A DNA stretch of 64,000 bases from Bombyx mori (GCF_030269925.1 NC_085116.1:7936001-8000000), one strand, 5' to 3'; numbered from the stretch's first letter, positions 11,006 through 23,470 are shown. Notes: generated from the letters alone by a model not told the origin. A program made the numbers and translations.

Positions 11006-11375
11006 ACTTTTTTTATTACACTCGTAGGCAGACGAATATACGACCCACCTGATGGTTTATATATAATATCACGCCATGTTAACTGGTCCGTGCTAAGTTC
11101 GTAAAAAACTTGTATTACAGGTACCGGATAACGGAAATAAATGTAAGATTTTTATTATACACATACATATATGTAATAAACATCCATAACCCTGGAAAAG
11201 ACATTTTATATTTATCATACAAATATCTTCTCATGGCGGGATTCGAACCCGCGACCCTCTTGTGTAATGACCATATCACTTACCACTACACCAGACGGCC
11301 GTTATTCGTTACCGTCGCTCATGGACGCAAGTAATGCCAGGGGCAGAGCCAAGCCGCTGCCTACCGTTTAATACT
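11006..11375 (-). repeat. Family-2 SINE tail split by a nested element
   Basis: The left part (TTTTTTTATTACACTCGTAG to CCTGATGGT, ending about 11054) continues at GTTACCGTCGCTCATGGACG (about 11307) to the family's usual end in GCCTACCG. The 250 bases between are foreign. Confidence 0.65.
11055..11306 (-). mobile_element. tRNA-derived SINE nested in the family-2 repeat
   Basis: Read on the - strand, 11305-11234 carries an A-box-like TGGTGTAGTGGTAAGTGA and a B-box GGGTTCGAATCCC, the internal polymerase III promoter of tRNA-derived SINEs. An AT-rich body with GTAATACAAG follows toward 11055. Acceptor-stem ends do not pair, so it is not a working tRNA gene. Confidence 0.65.
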
Positions 11376-11978
11376 CTCCTCTATTAACGAACGATCTACA
11401 TAATGAAGGAAAATATCGTAATATAAGCTTCGACATAAAATATTCCCAATATGCGTTTATTTAAATGGCAGTATTTTGTAGCCCGAAATTAGCCCATTAC
11501 TAGCGTAGTCAGTAGTGTAGTCAGAGTATGGTGCTGATAATTGTTCGACACCAGGCGAATAATAAGTTCATAAGAGCATAATTTCTCCCGTCTAAGGAAA
11601 CAAAAAAGTCGTACACGAACAATCGTATCGTATCTACGATGCCAATACCTCTATCGATGACTATTCAAATTTAATGATTTAATTAATTAGGAAACCTCTC
11701 AAAGTTGGTCATTGGAATTCTAATCCCGCCTATTAATAACAATTGTTCTATGGAAATAATAGTATACACTTACACATGTCCACGAATTACTTCCACGATG
11801 GAGGATTAACATTATATAGTAATAATTAAACCAATCTTTAAAAAAACAAAAGGTAAGGTGTTTTATAAGTTCAAGCCATAGCGCTTATTTTATTTCGATG
11901 CAGGCTGGATGTAGATACTTTGGTCGCACGATATCGTCCATACCACGTTGAAAACGCCGGTTCTCGTTTGATCGCCCC
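11376..11978. other. AT-rich DNA without recognised features
   Basis: Nothing recognised on either strand. Confidence 0.4.
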
Positions 11979-12178
11979 CATAGACACAGTCCACTGAGTT
12001 TCTCGACGCATCTTCTCAGTGGGTCACGTTTCCAATCCGGTGGTAGATTCTGCGAAGCATTGCTCTTGCTAGGGCCAGTGTGCAACACTCCCGGTTAGAG
12101 CCCCGTGAGCTGACCTAGTCGCCGGGTTACGCTGACATAGCCTCTCAAGTCTATCAGCTTGGGTAGGCGAAAAAAAGT
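11979..12178 (+). mobile_element. Jockey-clade LINE 3' UTR, tandem copy 1
   Basis: ACACAGTCCACTGAGTTTCT to GGGTAGGCGAAAAAAAG; the same 3' UTR family as 795-985. Confidence 0.85.
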
Positions 12179-12186
12179 CTGATCGC

Positions 12187-12386
12187 CAGCCCACTGAGTT
12201 TCTCGCCGGATCTTCTCAGTGGGTCGCGTTTCCGATCCAGTGGTAGATTCTGGGAAGCACTGCTCTTGCTAGGGCTAGGCAACGTCCCAGAGTCCCAGGC
12301 TAGAGCCACGTGAGCTCACCTACTCGTTCGTGAATCTAGCATGATCTTTCGGGGTCACTAGAATAGGTGGGGAAAAAAGTCTGATT
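12187..12386 (+). mobile_element. Jockey-clade LINE 3' UTR, tandem copy 2
   Basis: CAGCCCACTGAGTTTCTCGC to GGGGAAAAAAGTCTGATTGCC. Both copies are followed by GTCTGATYGCC, so the pair probably arose by tandem duplication rather than two insertions. Confidence 0.85.
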
Positions 12387-12959
12387 GCCAAAGTCTAGTA
12401 ACAGTAACATCGAGCGTGTTCAGTACTTGGATATGTGAAAAATGTAGTCTTACACTGGCACCTTCCCCTAAAGAACCTATTGCTTCCGTAACATCCGTCA
12501 GTGGTATTAATATACTCGCCTATTTCCCTACTTGGTTCCTTGATTTCTAACCTTTCTATTAGATTCTTTCTTGAATAATAAAAAATTGCGTCATTTCGAA
12601 CGAATTGTGTTTCCTATAAAGTTACGGTTCAGCCATTTTGTTAATGCGTTAATCTTGCGTGCTTACTTTCCTAAAAAAAAAACAAAAAAAGAGTGTATCT
12701 TTTTTTTCCAAATTTTACTGAACTTAGGGATAGAGTAGGTAAATAAGACTACATTGTTAACGAATTCGAGAATACCTGTGGACATTTTACATTTACATAA
12801 AAAAAATACAAAATAGAGACGAAATCTTGTTTTAAATTTCTAACAGTTCGAATTTATTCAATTCGAAATAAAATTTGATAGAATTATGTATAGATAGATC
12901 TGTCTGAGAGCAGTAAACAAGACACATGTTTCTAACGCAAATAGCTATAGGATCGTGTA
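12387..12959. other. AT-rich DNA without recognised features
   Basis: No repeat family or gene recognised. Confidence 0.4.
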
Positions 12960-13088
12960 ATGGAGTTAGATAGCGCGTCCCTGACCGAAGGGGCCTTGGC
13001 CGCGGCCGTCGACTCCCTCGCTCGCTTAGCGCCTCTACTCATACAATTCAGACATATCAAGCAATTATCTTCGCTCTCTTTCTTTTAA
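12960..13088 (+). CDS. Short coding-like ORF, 42 codons
   Basis: ATG to TAA reads MELDSASLTEGALAAAVDSL, then ARLAPLLIQFRHIKQLSSLS and FF. The first 27 codons are strikingly GC-rich (GCC TTG GCC GCG GCC GTC GAC TCC CTC) in AT-rich surroundings, suggesting a genuine short exon or first exon. No promoter or clean donor identified. Not recognised. Confidence 0.3.
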   Translation: MELDSASLTEGALAAAVDSLARLAPLLIQFRHIKQLSSLSFF

Positions 13089-13684
13089 CGAGAAAATGAC
13101 AAGGTAATACGAAAAATTCGCGAATCTCTTTTGACATTGGCACAATATCCCCAAGATTCTGGGAATCATTCACGACATCGATCGGTAGTTAAACCTTCAA
13201 AATTTTAAATTTATATGCGATTTCTACGGAACCTTCCTAATATAATAGGGGTGATCCTTAGTGTTACTCAGACCTATAAGAATATCGTTTTAGTCTGAGG
13301 TGTTTTGTTGAAAAATATGGCATACCTATTATGCAAATATAATAAAACTTGACATCGAAAGGTCAACAACTGTATTTTGTTTTATACTTTTTTTGAGCAC
13401 GCATTAATTGATTTCGCAATATTCATGTTTGTAGTTCACTGTATAAATAGTAGTATACATAACCCCGTTTTTATTTTCAATGTTTGATTATTTGGGTCTG
13501 GTTAAAAGAAATGTTTCTGGATACCACAATGTAAATTCCGGCGTCAACTTAAGACGCAATAAAAACGCACGAGTGTAGTAAAAAATATGTTTCATTCATT
13601 ACAAACGAACGCCATTTTATACGGTTATATCATTTAAAAACTCACGTTTCATTATTTGATTAGTTTCATTCATTTTTCATTCGG

Positions 13685-13862
13685 TGTCGAGACCCTTGGT
13701 ACTTGGGGTCCTAGCGCTATAAGGCTTTTTAAGGAAATAGCAAGAAGGTTAGTCGACATCACCAGGAGACCAGAGCTGGCAGCTACTTCGGACAAATAAT
13801 TAGTCTAGCTATTCAAAGGGCGGAGAAGATATTCCGAACCTTGCCTAAAGGGACTCCTTTTA
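13685..13862 (+). pseudogene. Retroelement-associated coding fragment with a frameshift
   Basis: One frame reads VETLGTWGPSAIRLFKEIAR then RLVDITRRPE; after a one-base shift the next reads RAGSYFGQIISLAIQRAEKI then FRTLPKGTPF. This pattern (GPSA..LFKEI.RRL..T then RAG.....ISLAIQRG) recurs in insect mobile-element frames as I remember it; the clade is uncertain. Confidence 0.5.
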
Positions 13863-13903
13863 ATAATGTATTATAGTTACTATATTATATTTTTTAAGGT
13901 GTT

Positions 13904-14220
13904 GGAACGAAGTTCCTTATGGGACGATACGGAGGGGTACCCTAACCGGGAAAAAACGTCCGTAACGTAAGTTTTTTATTATTAATGCATACAGTGTACG
14001 ACTTGACTTTGTAATAACTTACAAAAAATAACATATTTTTATTATATATTTTTTATAAATCATTGTGAATAAAATAAAGTTGATAACTTTGTAAAGTAGT
14101 TTTTTTTAATTATTATCAATAAAAACAATCATAATAAAAAATGTATACTCGAATAATTCTTTTCTTTATACCTCGAATAGAACTTAAAATTAATATTTTT
14201 ATTATAAGGAACTTCGTTCC
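13904..14220. mobile_element. Possible inverted-repeat element (317 bp, 17-bp ends)
   Basis: GGAACGAAGTTCCTTAT at 13904-13920 is perfectly inverted at 14204-14220. The inside is AT-rich and non-coding. However, sequence like GGGAC near the motif lies inside on one side and outside on the other, so this may be two inverted pieces of one family rather than a simple MITE. Confidence 0.4.
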
Positions 14221-16387
14221 TATCCGGTGTCCCACGACACCACACATCTTTTTTAGTTTTAGGTTAATATGTTCTAGTATATTTTTTTATTATTTCTGTA
14301 TAAATTATTTTATTTTATTAGTTTCATATATGAAATTAGTTATTATCAGTAGGAATTATTATTGTTATTATTATTATTATTATCAGTTATTAATGTAATC
14401 TAAGAGTGTGTACCCCTCATAAGGCGTTAGTGCGGGTCAAGCGCCGCGCGGGTCGTCGTCCGCGAGACGCATCTGTATGCGCGCGCGCAACTGACAGCAA
14501 AAACATTCGCTCTCGATTGGTCTACAATAAATTGATATATCACTATTCGACGCGATCACCTTCATTGGCCCCATGATATAAATAAATGAAATCCAAAAAA
14601 AAAATGTTTCTTATTCATTGCGGTCATCGGCGTCAAATTCTGCCGAAAATTACAGCGCTTCATGAGGGAATATGAAAATAATATTAACTTGAATTATTCT
14701 TTTCCGATTTCTCTTCCGGATAATATAATTAGATAGTCGTATCTGTGACCGGTAATTAAAAGTAAAATTACTGAGCATTTGTTGCTCTGTCATTTTCCTT
14801 CGTATGAAAACTTTCGAAGCCATTACTACTAGTCTTACCGTTATTATCATAAAATTGTTGTTCTTGATTTTGAAAACAATAATAATATTTGCAAACGTAA
14901 CACAATTAATGAATGAAAACCAAGATGACGTTTTATTGGCTTTCTTTTGTTACGCACACGTTTACACATGGTTAAGATAATAAATACCTAACCTTAAAAT
15001 TGATCATAATTTTTAACTCTGTGTATATACACATACATACATATATGCCTTGTTACATCGTGATGCGCATAAATAATTTATATATGGAGCCTCGTGCGTT
15101 GACACGATCTCAAATCCTCAATATGTCGCGGTCACAGCATCACAAATCGTATTGGATCTGAAAGCTAAATTCAAATCGATCCAAACAACATGTCACAAGG
15201 AAAAATGCAACGCATTACGTTAATTCGTCATTTAAATGTCACAGGTCGAATATTCCAGAAACATTTATTTTTTCAACCATCAAAAAAAAAATTACAAAAA
15301 ATAATACTTATGTATTATTTTTCTCATTTGTTTACTTTCTCTATGCTATTTTGTAAGTACTGTGTATACGCTGCTCTAAATCCCGCAGAACATTCGAGAG
15401 AAATGGGGCTAGCTGAAAGTTAGGATTTTCAGATACATTTACTTCAGAGCGCATCAGCCGCCCATGAACTACACTCGTCTTTGCCGTTGCCATACTTTAT
15501 TTTTGCATCAAGTTAAAATAAAAACATTTTTCTTTGTAAAAGAAAATAAACTTTTTCATTTATTTATTTTTAATGGAACACGTCACGCTCCTATGCGACT
15601 ACCATTAATTTTATGGAAAACATTGCGCGCCATGAATTCTCAATCGTGTTGTAGAATTGTGCTTGCTCCCTTCCCCTAAGCCTAAATGTGTGCTTCAAGC
15701 ACGCATAACTGCTTCGCGGCAGAGATAGGCTAAAAGTGCTGAAACGTACTCGGGCGAAGATGCAATATGATCGATCACCAGTAAATACGTAAATTAATTA
15801 AATTTACGGGTTCGATTTTAATTGAACGACATTATTTCTGTTGTGTAATTCATTCGGGAAAAAATATGCTGGTTTTAGGATTTGGATACCTAAATATTTT
15901 ACCCCATTGGCCGAGAGATATTGTTATATTTTTAAGCTTACTAAGCGCTTACAGATTAAGCGTGGCGAAACATTCTTGAACATAAGAAGAAAAAAACATT
16001 TCAATATATGTTATGCTCTTGCTATATTCAATTATTTTTTTCAATTAGAATACATTTTTACAGATTTTAAACAGGAACACTTAACTCAAAGTATTTTTGA
16101 TAATAATGTCCTACAGCGATCGATTTAACGCCGCAAACGGAGGTCACACTTTGAGAAGCGATATAGACAATATACCGATTAGCCTTAGACGGGAGACCCT
16201 TAGGGAAACGTAAACGTGATCACCCTAAGCCGAGCTGACGGCGGACCATCGTGCCGGAAAAAAGTCAAAGGGAAGTCATGAAACGCTGAGCCGAACAGCG
16301 AAAAGTATGACGAACACTGTTGACGCCCTTTGCCTAACTAGGGGACACATCAAATACTGCCACTGCTCTGTTACGATTTTAGATGGG
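14221..16387. other. AT-rich DNA with scattered relics
   Basis: A TTA/TTG microsatellite lies at 14353-14382 and a CpG-rich patch at 14415-14490. An old Bm1 relic is visible at about 15685-15755 (CATAACTGCTTCGCGGCAGA). 16130-16350 is GC-richer and may be another decayed mobile-element end. The longest frames (14141-14398, 15841-16128) are low complexity. Confidence 0.4.
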
Positions 16388-16523
16388 TTTTTTTTATTGC
16401 TTAGATGGGTGGACGAGCTCACAGCCCACTTGTTGTTAAATGGTTACTGAAGCCCATAGACATCTACGACGTAAATGCGCCACCCATCTTGAGATATAAG
16501 TTCTAAGGTCTCACGTATAGTTA
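16388..16523 (-). mobile_element. Bm1 SINE 3' fragment
   Basis: T-run, TTGCTTAGATGGGTGGACGA, to CTCACGTATAGTTAG; truncated. Confidence 0.85.
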
Positions 16524-16824
16524 GTTGTTACACGGAATCAGAAATTTTAATGAAAAATCATTGATAAACTGTAAAAGTGTTTATTAAATGCAACGGCGCT
16601 GTGTTTATTATAATATAGCAATGAGTCACTGTTGTTTTAGAAGTAATATGCTGGAAATATGTATTATTACCATTGTAACGATATCGATCCGGGCACGTCA
16701 TGGGAAATTTCGGGAAGGAAACAGCGTGACGAATCTTTTTCCGTGTAATTCCGATATTAGTCTTGGACTCACGTTCATAAACGACTTAGGGGCAGAACAA
16801 TAAATATCTTGGCTATATTATAAA

Positions 16825-17247
16825 CTAGCGGCCCGCTCCGACTCCGCTCGGGTCTTTAACAAAAGTTTCAACGATTTGTTTTATTTTTTTGAATAAAATA
16901 ACACTTATTGCGGCATAACTATAATAGTTAGACATATGCTGTTGCGACACTTTTTGAAAATAATAATATGTTCTACAAAGTCATAGTACATTATTTTATT
17001 CTATCATCCATAGTTTTCGCAGGGCACGCGATGTAAAGAATATTTTAGGTTTTTTTTTACACGTTGGGTTACATTATTGGAGTTTTAGTAAGGATCCCTA
17101 ATTTTTTTCTAAAAAGATTATAGCCTATGTCACTCGGGAACAGTGTAGCTTCCAAACAGTGAAAGAATTTTTCAAATAGGTTCAGTATTTTCGGTGCCTA
17201 TTCAATACAAACAAACAAATCTTTCCTCTTTATAATATTAGTATAGA
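16825..17247 (-). mobile_element. Non-autonomous Helitron (family A, long form)
   Basis: Left end CTAGCGGCCCGCTCCGACTC, right end ATAATATTAGTATAGA, flanked by A and T. Its 5' half on the - strand is related to the short copies at 18533 and elsewhere (GTTTGTTTG, GACATAGGCTA). A second GTATAGA at 17251-17257 makes the right border uncertain by 10 bases. Confidence 0.75.
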
Positions 17248-17577
17248 TTAGTATAGATAAAACGGTAACACATTTCGTATTTTATGAATTTTCTTCTAGT
17301 ACCTACATTTTCTGTCGGTGTTCAATTTAGTTTACTTAATGTAGCAATATCGTAGCCGCGTGCTACGATTTCTAGATCATTGTCCGACGACACGGTCGCT
17401 TGCAGGTCACCGGCACTCAGCGGGCACTGCACCCGACCAGCTTAGATACTTCTAACATGCAGCTTTTTTTTTTCTATTACTAGAATTCCCAGCTCGACAA
17501 GTCCAGACCACTTTTGCAAGCGGTCGACTCACCTTCCCATGCATCGGTGCGAGTAAAACTTTAGAAGGCAAAATAAT

Positions 17578-17898
17578 ATATCGTATTTTCGCATTAAAAG
17601 TGTACAATTTCCAAAAATATTCGAAATTGAGTTAATATGTGGAATCATTTCACCAGTATTTTTCTCATAAATACTTTAGCGTAGTTTAGTTTTTTTTTTT
17701 TTTAGTTTACCTATACAATTTTGACTACCATTAACAAAATTAATACATAATTCTATCTTACTTTAAAAGACAGTTAAGGTAACTGGTAAAAAATAAAAAA
17801 TAAATATTGCAAAGATGATTAATATTAAAGATATCACACCTCTCCTGTAAAATTAGTAAGTTTTGAGGTTATGCAGTTTTAATGCGAGAAGACGATAT
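17578..17898. mobile_element. MITE family, copy 1 (321 bp)
   Basis: Ends ATATCGTATTTTCGCATTAA + AA and, inverted, ATATCGTCTTCTCGCATTAA + AA: 22-bp terminal inverted repeats with two mismatches. The interior matches the copy at 33259-33605 in the opposite orientation. No coding capacity. Confidence 0.7.
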
Positions 17899-18532
17899 GT
17901 AGTCGCGGTTTAGAAAACATTTTCTGGAATCTATCAGTGAACTTTCTCATAATATCAGATCCTTTATTGTGATTTTTATTGTGCGTGTAAGTTATAATAA
18001 AACTATAGCAAAGAAACGATCATCGTTGCTAATGTATTCTGACATAACACCTTGAAAATGAACTAATTTAGATGGACCTACACTATCCTCTATCAGTAAC
18101 CAAAGCCTATACTTTGTCTACGCGGTTTTAAATCGCCCAACATTAGTATAGAGCTCGAGATAATCTATTCGATAAATCACAATTTAGACCATCAACAACA
18201 ACAAAAACATATTTACATTTATTTATGTAAAATACCCAACATAGCTGTTGTTCCAAAGGCAAATGTAATAGTGTAGACCCCAAAGTAGAGACGGGACTTG
18301 AAATTTCCGATGTGTCGTATCGAACCCACTGCTCACGGCCCAGAAATCAGGGGAATTATTGCACAACCAAGTCGGTTAGATTTAAACAAAAGTCAGATTT
18401 GAAGGCAAGTGTCATGACTACAAGCTAAGACCGTATGGCAATGTTCGCATTATGAACCACTTGTGCTATAGCGTACGGTAGTGCAATTGGTTTTCATCGA
18501 AAGTGCACCGTTCCATCTAGTCTATATCTATA
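17899..18532. other. AT-rich DNA without recognised features
   Basis: Nothing recognised apart from a TCTATA run immediately before the next Helitron. Confidence 0.4.
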
Positions 18533-18748
18533 TCTATACTAATATTATAAAGAGGAAAGATTTGTTTGTTTGTTTGTTTCGAATAGGCTCCGAAACTACT
18601 GGACCGATTTGAAAAATTCTTTTTCCATTAGAAGCCGACATTGTCCCTGATGAACATAGGCTACTTTTTCTATTATTATTTTTATTTTTATTTTTTGGTT
18701 TCATGTGTGTTTTAATGTTTCCGAAGCGAAGCGAGGGCGGGTCGCTAG
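18533..18748 (+). mobile_element. Non-autonomous Helitron (family A), copy 1
   Basis: TCTATACTAATATTATAAAG to GAGGGCGGGTCGCTAG, inserted between A and T. Nearly identical to 28153-28368 and 42219-42412 apart from the length of an internal T/A-rich run. Confidence 0.9.
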
Positions 18749-19461
18749 TTAGTTATAAAGTGAGCCGAGTATCTGTGTTAAGCTTTAGCTATCTATATAT
18801 AAGCTATCTGTGCTAATTTTACTTTACATATGAATATGCTGTTTATTTACAATCATAAAATTACACCAAGTGAGCTGTATATATCAAAAATTTTGTGTAC
18901 CGCAACGAAACATTAGGGGTTTCATTAGGAAAGTGCCGACTATTTTTTTCACGGAAAGCACCAAAAATGTGTTTATTTAAGTAGTAGTAAGAAGTTATCG
19001 CTATCTATCTGTAATATTATTATGCAATCTCGATTTTCTTTACAAACATTAAAGGGCTTGTCGAAACTGCTTTATGCAGTTTGATGTTGTTTATTGGCTG
19101 TTATTGAATATTTAATTGAATTTGACGTAAACTTTTACACTGCCATTTTAATCAAATTATATTTGACACTAAGCGGTGACTGGAACGCTCAACACTGCAA
19201 AGGATATCCCCAATCTACATGCACGACCCACGATACTGCCAAATAATTGTAAACTAACTATAATATATTCACAATTTATGGCATTTTACTTTAACGTTAC
19301 GACGTTTATATTATAATAGTTTGTTTAATTTACAAGAATTAGTGCATAATTCAGGAAACACTAAGGGCTTTGTCACAAACATAATATATAACTAATTGTA
19401 TTGGATAAATAGCTTTACTATGTCAATGTGTTGCGACGCGTTTGCTCAGTTTTTTTTCAAG
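18749..19461. other. AT-rich DNA without recognised features
   Basis: No gene or repeat recognised. Confidence 0.4.
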
Positions 19462-19740
19462 TTACATCTCCTCAGGTTACAGGTAAGTCGCCGGTTAGAA
19501 AAGGCAAGCGTTCTGAACGATGCGTGTGTAAGCATAGTCGTGCTCTGAAATAGTCAAGACGGGATATATTACCCGGGCAGCTGCGAGCGTTCGTTGCCCC
19601 ACGCCAGGGCGTTAGAAGTGCAACGATCTCCGCAATTATCGGTGCGTCCGCGACTTGCAACTCTGAACGTGAACTGTACCGAGAGATGTGCATCGACCGT
19701 GCACCACACCTTCGCTGCTGTTTAGAAAGCAAAAACGATT
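19462..19740 (+). other. Splice-signal and GC-rich island
   Basis: A perfect donor, CAG/GTAAGT (19480-19488), follows a strong acceptor-like TTTTTTTTCAAG (AG at 19460-19461), which would define a 21-base microexon. The next 250 bases are GC-rich with no ATG-started frame; the - strand frame there begins at TTG. Could also be a promoter with a leader-exon donor. Confidence 0.2.
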
Positions 19741-20171
19741 ACGCGTAACGTTTTCCAGTTGTCGTATGAAGAGTAAAAGCGAGAGCTATGTTGCCATGTT
19801 CTATATAAAATTCTCCTTAATCAAGATCAAGGTGATCGAAATTGAAATTGGTAAAAGTAAAGTCAGAAGAAAACATTGCGAAATATTGTAATAGACTTGG
19901 AATTAAGTTTGAAAAATAAATGTAGGTAAGTACGCTACATGACATAATAATATGATATTTTTATAGTTTACAGTATTTGCAATAGATATTTTTGTAAATG
20001 AAATTATCTTCATTTGAATTTTAATATTAGACTTTTCAAATTGAATGCGATGCTTATAATATGGGACCTTTTTCATTAATGTCGGTTTCCTGTTTTGTTC
20101 TGCTGGAAAGTAATGAACCCTTCCCGAAAAAAAAAAAACATTATTAAACACATTTTAAATATATTAGTGTT

Positions 20172-20430
20172 ATTGATGGTAGGATCTCTTGTGAGTTCAC
20201 ACGGGTAGGTACCACCACCCTGCCTATTTCTGCCGTGAAGCAGTAATGCGTTTCGGTTTGAAGGGTGGGGTAGCCGTTGTAACTATACTAAGACCTTAGA
20301 ACGCATATTTCAAGGTGGGTGGCGGCATTTATGTTGTTAATATCTATAGGCTCCAGTAACCACTTAACACCAGGTGGGCTGTGAGCTCGTCCATGATTGG
20401 ATGATTTTAAGCAATAAAAAAATTAAAAAA
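20172..20430 (+). mobile_element. Bm1 SINE, 5'-truncated
   Basis: TGATGGTAGGATCTCTTGTG to TAAGCAATAAAAAAATT; head missing. A faint older Bm1 relic follows at 20500-20570 in reverse. Confidence 0.9.
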
Positions 20431-20570
20431 TATTGACTACTAGGTCCGTTAACCTATTAAAAAAAATATTTGTCATTTCAATCTATAACGCATGTTTGGC
20501 GGTATAAATAGAAAAAGTAGTTGTATCTACCCACGCGGATTGATATAGACTCATACCACCAGTAAATTAG

Positions 20571-23007
20571 GCTATTTATCATTTTTCTGACCTTCATAAC
20601 ACAATGTAAAGTTGTTCGTGATAAATAGTTAAGAGTCACTCAAATGCAGTTTTTGTTTAAATTCGAATTTTATGTCATGCACTACAGGTATGCGGAATTT
20701 AAAAACAGATAAACATGTTTTTGGTGAATTTTCAAATAAATTAATTCCTTATGCAATAAGTCTATGCATGTAAACAAAAAAAATGTTTATTACACCATCT
20801 ACAATTGCTTATTTACTCTTATGAACTGTTTGTTACGTTACAAGCGTCATCAAACATTAACTCACATGTTTCGCGCCTTATCGAAGTATTATTTCTCCGG
20901 TGTTTAATACATGACGTCGGTGCATGCAAAAGTGCATTGAGAACTCTCTTAACGTTATGCTGCCCTGGTACTCGATTGCACTAAACTGCACAGCAAATAA
21001 AACGCGCGTGACTCAGTAGTTTGTTCGATTATGTTTTTACAAAGTGAAATAAGAATATTTCTTGTATTTTTACGTAATGTTGGATATCTTTATGTGGTCA
21101 TTTTTATTTATTTGATATAAACAAATTAACTACCAGCTTCCCTGTTGTTTTTTATTTAGTTTGTTTGTTGTACCTGTGTTCTTTATTGAACTGTTTCAAG
21201 AGGTGGTTTTCAATTCGGACCGTAGGTATGTTGATTCTAATAGGCAATAAAAGTAATGTAAACATTTTTTGGTTACAGTTATCAAAATTGTGTTAAATAG
21301 GTTTGTTGTTACAAACTAATAAATTTATCTTTAAAATGTTCAATATTTTTTAAAGCTTTTTATTTGTATACGTAAATATAATCTCCACGTGCTGAGTCTT
21401 TGCGATATATTATTATCTTCGTATGCAATTCCATTGCATTTTCGCTCAAAGAGCGAAAGGGACATAAATAGGTTATTATGCGCGCCAGCGCAGCCGATGA
21501 CGTAGTGCGAATGTAGCAGATTTATTCTCACGGTAAAATACATCAAATGTTAACTCAGAACTGTATAAAAAAAATTACACTTGACTTTCAAGCTACTATC
21601 ATGATTCTAGTGGTTTAATCTATTGTTTTTTTCAAAAGTATTGAGGTAGGTCTTTGTTGCAGTTGCAGGAGAAAGTAAAAACTTGGGACTAGCAAATCAA
21701 TTAGAAGCGTTTTGTCTTACCTTTTAAATGAGAATTCCGATTATTATTAGTTTTTTTTTTGAATTGGCAAGAACTCACCTTTTAACGCATCATACGCAAC
21801 AAACGTCATACCGTGACGTAGAGGTTAGGGCCACGCGCAAGTACTCGACCACTTCGCCGGCTCTGCGCTCCTAGTACCAAAGGTTTGTTCTCACATAACC
21901 CTTTACTGAAGCCGGTTTATGATGAAAAATACTAAATGTTGCATGCAATCTGACTGTTATAAAAACTTAAACGACCTCTAAAGTTTGACCTGTATTCGAA
22001 TTGAATTATCATCGAATTTGTTGTAAACAAAAAGAACAAGATTAAGGTGGCATTTTCGATAACAAATAGTTTATTTTTTATAATTTATACGACCTAAAGT
22101 TTTCGCTGGTCGTATTTTACATTATTTCGTATACAATTTATCTATTTTAATAGGCGAATATGAAATAGTTCAATTTCTTTTTATTAAGCGATTTATGAAT
22201 CATAAATTATTGTTGTTACTACTACTTACGCCGAGCTTTAATGTTAACAATATTTTGGAAAAGTTTGTTTTTTTTCCAAATTTACTAGAAAAAATGTAAA
22301 CAACAAAACAAAAGAGGTTATGTAATATGTAAAATGATTAAGAATTTTAAGGTATCAGTGATTATAGAAGAACTACGACGAATGAGCGAGTATTAATTTG
22401 TTTTATTTATTGTACATCTCAATCTCACACGTTTTGTTATTTTGTTGGTAATTCTTTTGCAGCGTTCAGTAAGCACAAATGTTTCAAACAATATAATAGT
22501 AATAATGATGATCCTCAAAAAGCTTTTCAAAGTTTTTGTAAAATTATTGGATGAAGATATTGATTTATCTATTTAATTTTACTTTCAATTGGCTTTTCAA
22601 ATTGAAATAAAACAATGAAGTTTTATTTCATACGCAAGATAACTGTAACTAGGTACGCAATAATGTTTTTTTTTCAGATGAAAAGTTTAAATCCATACAT
22701 ACTCACGAGCGATTTCTATGACGGATGAAAAACTCCGTGTAGAAAATCACAACGCAATGTTTCGCGTATCGATCGATGATAAAAATCCGTAGTTGTTAGG
22801 CCACATGGGTAAGTACAGCAACCGCTCCATTTAAATGAATGTTACGGTTGTAGTGTCTATAGGTAACCACATCAACATGAGCTCTACTGAATCATAATTT
22901 AAGTAGGTTTGGTGGCGAAGATTTTTCCCATCACAATTTTTCCTTCGATTACGTACGTATTGAGAGGTTTTTTTTTAAATTACCGAACCGCTGTCTACAG
23001 CTCAAGC
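20571..23007. other. Long AT-rich stretch without recognised features
   Basis: No mobile-element family, splice pair or coding frame stands out in 2.4 kb. The - strand ORF at 21340-21546 has no protein signature. Confidence 0.45.
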
Positions 23008-23470
23008 AAGATCTTCTTCATCTCCATCGCTCCCTCATTACTGAGGATCGTGACTCCGTTTCAGCTTGTCGACTGCCTGCCTCCATCGGTTCCGGTCAGT
23101 TCCCTGGTGTGGTCATGTAGTGCAGCGCTAAGTGGTCCGTTGGTTTGCTCGGAGATCTGGTCGGACCAACGTTTGGGGCTCCGGCCTCTAGGACGTTTTC
23201 CTTCTACTCTTCCAGGAACCATCAGACGTTCCAAATTATCTACACCTCTGCGGGCAACGTGGCCAAAGTAGCTCATTATGCGTTGCAGACAGGTGGTAGA
23301 CAGGCGTTGAGCGGTGGGCTGTCCATGGAATCCTTTATAGGCGGCGCCAACACCACATTTCAAAAGCATCAACTCTGTTTCGGTCAGCTGCTTTTATTGT
23401 CCATGTTTCTGCTCCATAGAGAGCGATTGGAAAGACCAGTGAGTGCACAAGATGTATTTTGGTCCTATTC
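23008..23470 (-). pseudogene. RTE-like LINE reverse transcriptase C-terminus, broken
   Basis: Read on the - strand, pieces in shifting frames give VFPIALYGAETWTIKAADRN and FEMWCWRRL, then LSTTCLQRIMSYFGHVARRG, DNLERLMVPGRVEGKRPRGR and SPKRWSDQI. These are the LYGAETW and GHV-R..-G...GR...RW-D motifs at the end of RTE-like non-LTR polymerases. At least two frameshifts. The overlapping + strand frames are shadows. Confidence 0.75.

Noticed and set aside
11234..11305. A functional tRNA gene on the - strand
   Set aside because: A- and B-box-like sequences are present but the acceptor stem does not pair and a SINE body follows.
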